11,711 bases of DNA from contig JAEWML010000236.1 of NCBI GenBank assembly GCA_023393155.1, forward strand, positions 1-11,711. The letters are read 5' to 3'. The notes under the pieces are model-generated. The model worked only from the letters and a program-made list of their open reading frames with translations, did not search any database and was not told the DNA's origin. The DNA is from Bacillota bacterium. Lineage in GTDB: Bacteria; Bacillota; Clostridia; Oscillospirales; Oscillospiraceae. Of the stretch, positions 7,539 through 11,711 are shown piece after piece (within the stretch, counting starts at the first letter, position 1; each line of letters begins with the position of its first letter). The position numbers and the translations under genes were made by a program.

Positions 7539-7563
7539 TTCATTGTCGAACGAAAGGTGAAAA

Positions 7564-7622
7564 TTCTCTCTTTGCGCTGTTACGTTCCGGGCGCCCGGCG
7601 CGTCTATGTGGCAAAGAGAGAA
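7564..7622 (+). repeat. Widely spaced 12-bp inverted repeat in the sigma gene leader
   Basis: TTCTCTCTTTGC at 7564-7575 is the exact reverse complement of 7611-7622. The 35-base interval contains a perfect CCGGGCGCCCGG palindrome at 7587-7598. If transcribed, the leader would form a stem whose base ends nine bases before the ribosome binding site of the sigma gene (about 7632-7637). Translation control or a paired protein-binding site are both possible. Confidence 0.5.
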
Positions 7623-7641
7623 CGCGGGAAGGGGGAGAAGC

Positions 7642-8175
7642 TTGCTGCCGATTTATTTTGCGGTGATGGACGAGGATTGCGACAGGGAACTGTTTGACAT
7701 GGTCTATCAGCAGTTTTACAACAGGATGATGCGTGTGGCGCGGCAGATTCTGCCCTCCCAGACGCAGGCGGAGGACGCGGTACACGACGCGTTTTTAAAG
7801 ATTATTCAACATTTTGACGATTTAAAGGCGGTGCCGGAGGAGCGGCGGATTTACTGGGTCGTGACGGTGACGAAAAACGCCGCGCTGGACCTTTTGCGAA
7901 AGGAGAGGCGGGATTTGCCCATGGATGAGGAAGTGCAGCGGCAGGCGCCCGCCGTACCTGCGGAGGAGGGCGGCTTCCGCGCACTGGTGGAGATCATCCG
8001 GCAAATGCCGGACACCTATCGCCGGGTGCTGGAGCTGCGGTTTTTAACGGAATGGAGCCACGCGGAGATTGCCCGGGAGCTGCACATCAGCGAGGGCGCG
8101 GTAAAAACCCGCGTGGCCCGGGGGCGGCAGATGCTGATTGAGTCCATGAGAAAGGAGGGATACGTCTGTGAGTAA
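7642..8175 (+). CDS. RNA polymerase sigma-70 family (ECF-like) factor
   Basis: The 177-residue protein has a region 2 at about 16-88 (core binding and -10 recognition; AEDAVHDAFLKII at 43-55) and a region 4 at about 112-165. The region 4 helix-turn-helix covers EWSHAEIARELHISEGAVKTR (137-157, -35 recognition). There is no region 1.1 or 3, as in ECF-type factors. I prefer TTG 7642 as the start: GGGGAG (7632-7637) lies just upstream, and the resulting N-terminus, MLPIYFAVMD, resembles relatives I recall from Clostridia. ATG 7606 has no ribosome binding site and overlaps the inverted repeat; ATG 7666 is a less likely alternative. The gene overlaps the next by eight bases, indicating translational coupling with its probable partner. 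Target promoters are unknown and no autoregulatory promoter was recognised upstream. Confidence 0.86.
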   Translation: MLPIYFAVMDEDCDRELFDMVYQQFYNRMMRVARQILPSQTQAEDAVHDAFLKIIQHFDDLKAVPEERRIYWVVTVTKNAALDLLRKERRDLPMDEEVQRQAPAVPAEEGGFRALVEIIRQMPDTYRRVLELRFLTEWSHAEIARELHISEGAVKTRVARGRQMLIESMRKEGYVCE

Positions 8176-9337
8176 GCTGAATCTGGATGAACACCTGACA
8201 ACGGCTTTGATGGAGGCCCTGCGGGAGGACTGGGAGCAGGTGCTGGAATGCGAGGAGGCCCCCCGGATGTCCTGGCGGCAGCGCCGCCGGCTTAAGCGGA
8301 TGCTGGCGGACCCGAAGGGCTACTGCCGCCGGTATTTGCGGGACAGGGAGGAACCCTCCCAAAACGGAGCGCTTGCAAGCCCCGGCGAGGTGCGCGTCAG
8401 AAGAAGGCATATGAGGCGGGCGGTGATGGCGGCCGCGGCTGCGGCGCTGCTGGGCGGCTCCGCGCTGGCGTATTCCCTGACGGGCGGGGTGTTTTTCACC
8501 CGTATGTTTGACTTTTTCGGACAGGAGCTGGGGCTGGACGCCGGTGTTGCCGACATGTCCCAGCTTGCCAAAACGGACGGCGCGGCTCTGGGTATCATCC
8601 TGGAGACGGACGAGCTGCGCGTTGAACTGCTGGACGCGGTGTCCGGCGGCTACATGTCCATGACCGCCCTGCGGGTAACCTGCAAGCAACTGGACACCGT
8701 TCTGGAGAAGGACGAAAATGGGGATGTTCTGTGGCAGGCCATGTTTGGCGACATGGATGGAAGCATCACCGACAACGCCACGGTTTACGGCAGCAGCTAC
8801 CAGTATACGGGGGAGGAACTGGGGCTGGAGCTGGCAAGCAATCAGTTCTGCCTGATTTTCAACACCAACAGCACCGAAACCATCAAGGCGGGAATCTATA
8901 CGCTGGAGCTGCACAATCTGGTGAAAACCAGTTGGGACACGGAGGATACGATGCTGCACACGGGGGACTGGACATTGAATATCCCCTTGGAGGACGGTGC
9001 GAAATATGCCCGCACGGCGCTGGTTGGAGGGAAGTATACCATCAGCGGGACGGAGTATCTTCTGGAGCGCGTTCAATATTCGCCCCTTTCCATGAACCTC
9101 TATTTTTCCTCGGAAATGCCTGCGGCGGACAGGTTTAATTTTACCGACTATTCCGTGACGCTGAAGGACGGCAGGGTGTTGGACGGCCCGTGGCTGTTCT
9201 GCGGCGTGGGCAGCGGGAGCGACGCATCCGGGAGCAGCGCACAGGTGACGCTGGAATTCAACGCACCGCTGAACGTGGATCAGATTGCCTCCGTCCAGTT
9301 CTGCGGGTATTCGTTGGACCTGACCGCCGCAAAATAG
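8168..9337 (+). CDS. Membrane protein, probable anti-sigma factor
   Basis: A GTG start at 8168 has AAGGAGG at 8152-8158 and overlaps the sigma stop codon, so the two are co-translated. The 389-residue product has a charged N-terminal cytoplasmic part (about 1-84, rich in Arg, Glu and Leu), one membrane helix at about 85-103 after a cluster of Arg and His residues, and an external part of about 285 residues. That part is beta-rich by pattern, with an F-F-T-R-M-F segment right after the helix. This topology and pairing are typical of membrane anti-sigma factors that hold a sigma factor until an outside signal arrives. The N-terminal part lacks the HxxxCxxC zinc motif of the ZAS class, so inhibition is inferred from context only. 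The external domain may be DUF4179-like, but I cannot confirm it. The ligand is unknown. Confidence 0.75.
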   Translation: MSKLNLDEHLTTALMEALREDWEQVLECEEAPRMSWRQRRRLKRMLADPKGYCRRYLRDREEPSQNGALASPGEVRVRRRHMRRAVMAAAAAALLGGSALAYSLTGGVFFTRMFDFFGQELGLDAGVADMSQLAKTDGAALGIILETDELRVELLDAVSGGYMSMTALRVTCKQLDTVLEKDENGDVLWQAMFGDMDGSITDNATVYGSSYQYTGEELGLELASNQFCLIFNTNSTETIKAGIYTLELHNLVKTSWDTEDTMLHTGDWTLNIPLEDGAKYARTALVGGKYTISGTEYLLERVQYSPLSMNLYFSSEMPAADRFNFTDYSVTLKDGRVLDGPWLFCGVGSGSDASGSSAQVTLEFNAPLNVDQIASVQFCGYSLDLTAAK

Positions 9338-9527
9338 AAACAGGCAAACCGCAAAAACCGACGCGAAGCGCCGGAAATTTGTCGTTCTCTGTCTGCCTGT
9401 GCAAACCTCTGTTCGCGAAAACGGAGGAGCGGCTGCTTTCTCGCCGCAGGCGGAATGCGCTTCGCAGAGGGGGCGGGCTGTGCTTTGGTGTGGGCCTTGA
9501 CGGCGGCGGGGAAGAAAGACAAAATGT

Positions 9528-9560
9528 AAGAGGCTGAGGAATTCTCTTCCTCAGCCTCTT
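9528..9560. terminator. 14-bp perfect hairpin, probable end of the sigma operon
   Basis: Arms 9528-9541 and 9547-9560 are perfectly complementary around a five-base loop. The T-run is poor in both directions (CTT then GAACTG on the plus strand), so it may act as a transcript-stabilising end or a weak terminator. It lies 190 bases after the stop codon of the membrane protein. Confidence 0.5.
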
Positions 9561-9596
9561 GAACTGCATTGCCCGCAGGAAATCGATATATCATGC

Positions 9597-9622
9597 AAAA
9601 AACCGGCCTAAGCCGGTTTTTT
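9597..9622. terminator. Bidirectional intrinsic terminator
   Basis: AAAAAACCGGC at 9597-9607 pairs with GCCGGTTTTTT at 9612-9622 around a CTAA loop. Six A on one side and six T on the other give a proper U-run on both strands. It serves rpsF-ssb-rpsR (66 bases after the rpsR stop) and backs up the sigma operon. Confidence 0.9.
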
Positions 9623-9687
9623 GACGCATCGCCCGCAGGCAATGGCGCTTATTCAATCATTCCCGGACACGGAAAGCGTTTAAAGTC

Positions 9688-9942
9688 TTAGTCCGTGACG
9701 TAGGGCAGCAGGGCGATCTGCCGGGCACGCTTGATGGCCTCGGTCAGCTCGCGCTGATGCATGGCGCAGGTGCCGGTGGTGCGGCGGGGCAAAATCTTGG
9801 CCCGCTCGGAGATGAAGCGGTGAAGCTTCGAGGCGTCTTTATAGTCGATGAACTCCGTCTTGTCCGCGCAGAACTGGCAAACCTTGCGGCGCTTGTTCCG
9901 GTTCATGGGACGAGAGGGTCTGGAATCACGATCATAAGCCAT
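9688..9942 (-). CDS. rpsR: 30S ribosomal protein bS18
   Basis: The 84-residue protein matches bS18 along its length. It has a basic N-terminus, [22 protein letters not shown] in the core (with DYKD starting near residue 33) and the [19 protein letters not shown] region near the C-terminus. bS18 binds 16S rRNA together with bS6 in the small-subunit platform. Cys22-x-x-Cys25 and Cys59-x-x-His62 could form a zinc site, as in the zinc-binding form of S18. AGGAGG at 9951-9956 on the minus strand precedes the ATG. It is the last gene of rpsF-ssb-rpsR, 40 bases after ssb. Confidence 0.97.
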   Translation of the reverse strand: MAYDRDSRPSRPMNRNKRRKVCQFCADKTEFIDYKDASKLHRFISERAKILPRRTTGTCAMHQRELTEAIKRARQIALLPYVTD

Positions 9943-9982
9943 GATAAATTCCTCCTTTTACAAAAATGGCGCTGACAGACGG

Positions 9983-10435
9983 TCAGAACGGCAGCTCGCC
10001 GTCTTCTTCCCCGATCTCAGCAAAATCGGAGTGGGCGTCCACGGGGGCCGGAGCATGTCCTCCGGCAGGCGCGCCGTAGGCCGGAGCGTGATAACCGCCG
10101 CCGGACTCTCCGTCGCGCTTGGAATCCCCAAAATATACGTTGTCGGCCACGACCTCGGCAGAGCGGCGCTTGCCGCCCTCCTTGTCGGTCCAGTCGCGAA
10201 GCTGCAAGCGGCCCTCTACAATGGCCATGCGGCCCTTGGTGAAGTATTTGCTCACAAATTCCGCGGTGGTGCGCCAGGCGACAATGTCGATGAAATCCGT
10301 CTCCTTTTCGCCGCTCTGGGACTTAAAGTCCCGGTCCACAGCCAGAGAGAAGGAAGTCACGGCAGTGCCGCTGCCGGTGCGGCGCAGCTCGGGGTCCCGG
10401 GTGAGACGACCCATGAGGATAATCTTATTGAGCAT
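9983..10435 (-). CDS. ssb: Single-stranded DNA-binding protein
   Basis: The 150-residue protein opens with MLNKIILMGRLTRDPELR, the typical SSB beginning, and its OB fold covers about residues 1-110. The disordered Gly/Pro/Ala-rich linker leads to an acidic tip EEDGELPF, which in SSBs recruits replication and repair partners. It binds and protects single-stranded DNA in replication and repair. The start is ATG at 10433-10435, since the reading frame upstream (to 10609) only overlaps rpsF. A GGGGG-rich ribosome binding site lies in the 11-base gap after the rpsF stop codon, suggesting coupled translation. Confidence 0.96.
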   Translation of the reverse strand: MLNKIILMGRLTRDPELRRTGSGTAVTSFSLAVDRDFKSQSGEKETDFIDIVAWRTTAEFVSKYFTKGRMAIVEGRLQLRDWTDKEGGKRRSAEVVADNVYFGDSKRDGESGGGYHAPAYGAPAGGHAPAPVDAHSDFAEIGEEDGELPF

Positions 10436-10446
10436 ATCCTGCCCCC

Positions 10447-10743
10447 TTATTCGCCCTTGCAGACGATCAGGGAACGCATGATGCCGTCCGTAATGCCGAG
10501 AATACGGTCCAGCTCCCGGGGGAAAGCCGCGGGACTGTTGAACGTCATCAGCACGTAGTAGCCCTCGTTTTTGAAGCTGATGGGATAGGCCAGCTTGCGG
10601 CTGCCCCACTCCTCTACTTCCACGTTGGACCCGTTCTGCTCGGCGAGGGTTTTGAACTTCGCCACCAGAGCGGCGGTGTCTTCCTCACTGCGTGCAGGGT
10701 CGATAATGTAGACGACCTCGTAATTGGCGGTAATTTTTGCCAT
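10447..10743 (-). CDS. rpsF: 30S ribosomal protein bS6
   Basis: The 98-residue protein has the bS6 layout: an N-terminal strand with NYEVVYIIDP, a helix with EEDTAALVAKFKTLAEQNG, then WGSRKLAYPI and GYYVLMTFNSP strands and the ELDRILGITDGIMRSLIV helix/strand. bS6 pairs with bS18 on the 30S platform. ATG at 10741-10743 has a strong AAGGAGG at 10751-10757 seven bases upstream. The open frame extends 11 codons further but without a ribosome binding site. It is the first gene of the operon and probably subject to S6:S18 autoregulation through the leader. Confidence 0.97.
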   Translation of the reverse strand: MAKITANYEVVYIIDPARSEEDTAALVAKFKTLAEQNGSNVEVEEWGSRKLAYPISFKNEGYYVLMTFNSPAAFPRELDRILGITDGIMRSLIVCKGE

Positions 10744-10762
10744 TTTTGCACCTCCTTTTGGA

Positions 10763-10815
10763 CATATGGCCCCCATTCAAGGATGGGGGCAAGGATATGC
10801 TTGCAGACTGCAAGC
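10763..10815 (-). promoter_or_regulatory. Structured rpsF leader, candidate S6:S18 autoregulatory element
   Basis: Read on the minus strand, the leader has two hairpins between the predicted start (about 10815) and the ribosome binding site. The first is GCTTGCA/TGCAAGC (10799-10815) with a three-base loop. The second has a CATAT/ATATG base (10795-10799 with 10763-10767), an internal loop CCTT opposite C, then GCCCCCAT/ATGGGGGC (10769-10776 with 10783-10790). An mRNA element bound by the S6:S18 complex is known upstream of rpsF in many bacteria. I do not see its characteristic CCG clearly, so the assignment is tentative. Confidence 0.45.
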
Positions 10816-10821
10816 CCTATT

Positions 10822-10849
10822 ATTATACAGGAAAGGGGTCAAATGTCAA
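10822..10849 (-). promoter_or_regulatory. Promoter of rpsF-ssb-rpsR
   Basis: On the minus strand, a perfect TTGACA (10844-10849) and a perfect TATAAT (10822-10827) are 16 bases apart. The flanks are AT-rich. The predicted start is near 10815, giving a leader of about 72 bases before the rpsF ATG. Confidence 0.88.
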
Positions 10850-10908
10850 GAAATATTTAAAAACAGCCGGATTGGCCCCACACAGCGCCGCATACGCGGG
10901 CGCGCGGG

Positions 10909-11711
10909 TCAGCCACGGTTGGAGCGCAGGGGAAAGCGGAAAACGCAGTCCCCGGAGTTGAGGTCGTAATAGCAGAACGCACCGTTCTGCACGGCTGCGC
11001 ACAGGCCGTTCCAGATTGAAGGCTCGTAAAACATGGAATCGTCGTCACTTATGGAGAGGAGGAAGTTTTTCTCCGCGTCCAGAATGCGTACTTTGGAGGC
11101 GGCGGAGTCGGAATCATCGCGGGTGAAATAGTAGAGTTCCCCGGTCACGGCATCCCGGATGGAATTGTATCCGTCGTCCCCGCCATCCGGAGGCATGTAA
11201 GGCCGTTCCACGGAAAAGCCCTCCGGCGGATTGGCGCTGACAGTGCCGTCGGCAAGGTTCAGGTAGCAGAAAATGCGGGAGTCATTCAGCGCCGGGTCGT
11301 AGCCCTCGGCAAAGAGAATATCGCCTCTGGAGGACAAATAGGGGCCGCCCTCATAGCCAAAGTAGGGCTTTTCAAGGCCGCGCAGATAGGGCGTGACGGC
11401 CTCGCCGGAAAAGAAGGCGGCGGTTTCGCCGTCGGCAGAAAGGACGGTGACGGAGTTGTCCGGCTGAATCACCGCCAGACGGCCGCCGTCCAGATATTGT
11501 ATTCCGGCCACGCCGAAGTCCCGTACCCAGCGGCCGTCGGTTGCGGATATGATGCGGGTAAATTCGCCCGCCATAGAATCTCTGCCGTTGCCCGTTCCCG
11601 CGTCCGGATCGCCCTTACTCAAAATTAAAAAGGACGCAGGGGCCGACGGGTTAATGGACCATCCGGAGGAGGAATACACGTCGGCGTACACCGGTTCCGT
11701 CACAATCCGCC
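10909..11711 (-). CDS. Hypothetical beta-propeller-like protein (5' partial)
   Basis: The frame is open to the right edge, so the N-terminus is missing. The first in-frame initiator, a GTG at 11701-11703, has no visible ribosome binding site and is probably internal. About 267 residues are visible. They show repeated short beta-strand patterns with Asp/Gly turns (DGGRLAVIQPDNSVTVLSADG, SRGDILFAEGYD, GELYYFTRDD, GAFCYYDLNSGD) like blades of a WD40/PQQ-type propeller. I see no catalytic motif, membrane segment or anchor in this part. It may be the extracytoplasmic part of a lipoprotein or membrane protein whose start lies outside the window. It precedes the ribosomal operon on the same strand but that operon has its own promoter. 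Function unknown. Confidence 0.7.
   Translation of the reverse strand, partial: RIVTEPVYADVYSSSGWSINPSAPASFLILSKGDPDAGTGNGRDSMAGEFTRIISATDGRWVRDFGVAGIQYLDGGRLAVIQPDNSVTVLSADGETAAFFSGEAVTPYLRGLEKPYFGYEGGPYLSSRGDILFAEGYDPALNDSRIFCYLNLADGTVSANPPEGFSVERPYMPPDGGDDGYNSIRDAVTGELYYFTRDDSDSAASKVRILDAEKNFLLSISDDDSMFYEPSIWNGLCAAVQNGAFCYYDLNSGDCVFRFPLRSNRG

Larger units (their letters stand above)
9338..9687. other. Convergent intergenic region
   Basis: About 350 bases separate the anti-sigma candidate from rpsR, which is read from the other strand. I see no protein gene: open frames on both strands lack ribosome binding sites and have Arg/Pro-rich shadow composition. Contents are minor hairpins (ACAGGCA near 9341 with TGCCTGT near 9394; a CTCTGTT/AACGGAG pair near 9410-9428), the 9528-9560 hairpin, the 9597-9622 terminator and a pair of 18-base near-identical direct repeats around that terminator. 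Confidence 0.6.

Noticed and set aside
5039..7543. An 834-codon open frame on the minus strand opposite phosphoketolase
   Set aside because: It mirrors a conserved enzyme gene with GC-rich third codon positions, has His/Leu/Gly/Arg-rich composition and no recognisable domain. It is a shadow frame.
10436..10609. An N-terminal extension of SSB by 58 codons
   Set aside because: It overlaps rpsF, and the canonical MLNKIIL start with a ribosome binding site lies at 10435.
1..11711. CRISPR array, tRNA or rRNA genes, insertion sequences, phage or defence genes
   Set aside because: I saw no regularly spaced repeats, tRNA-like cloverleaf, rRNA segments, transposase or integrase motifs anywhere in the window.

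Overview
The window looks like chromosomal DNA from a GC-rich anaerobic Firmicute, most likely a gut member of the Oscillospiraceae (the Flavonifractor / Lawsonibacter / Oscillibacter neighbourhood). The evidence is AGGAGG-type ribosome binding sites, a rpsF-ssb-rpsR operon, a large S-layer-homology surface protein with an InlB-type repeat, and a sigma/membrane-regulator pair of a kind common in Clostridia. The genus is an inference and cannot be fixed from this sequence alone.

Layout, left to right. (1) 1-2969, plus strand: the 3' part of a secreted, wall-bound protein. It has Cys/His pair modules, an InlB B-type repeat, five tandem beta-rich repeats of about 110-130 residues and three SLH domains, and is followed by a strong terminator. 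(2) 2970-3877: a 0.9-kb stretch without a convincing protein gene. It holds a near-consensus promoter, a palindrome at its start site, a richly foldable segment that I read as a structured non-coding RNA (identity unproven), two strong GC hairpins of which the second is an intrinsic terminator, and the promoter region of the next gene. (3) 3878-4876: a ribokinase-family sugar kinase. (4) 5111-7477: a full-length phosphoketolase, closed by a hairpin. (5) 7642-9337: a sigma-70-family factor translationally coupled to a membrane protein that is a good candidate for its anti-sigma factor. (6) 9338-9687: a convergent intergenic zone with two hairpins, one a symmetrical bidirectional terminator. (7) 9688-10743, minus strand: rpsR, ssb and rpsF, driven by a clear promoter and a structured leader. 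(8) 10909-11711, minus strand: the C-terminal part of a beta-propeller-like protein that runs off the window.

How the genes fit together. The kinase would make ribose 5-phosphate (or another sugar phosphate), which after isomerisation and epimerisation becomes xylulose 5-phosphate. Phosphoketolase cleaves that to acetyl phosphate and glyceraldehyde 3-phosphate, so the neighbours outline a short pentose-to-acetyl-phosphate route. The sigma/membrane pair probably senses something at the cell surface. The ribosomal operon is housekeeping. The least explained material is the 3265-3597 RNA cassette, the repeat domain of the SLH protein, and the long inverted repeat in front of the sigma gene.
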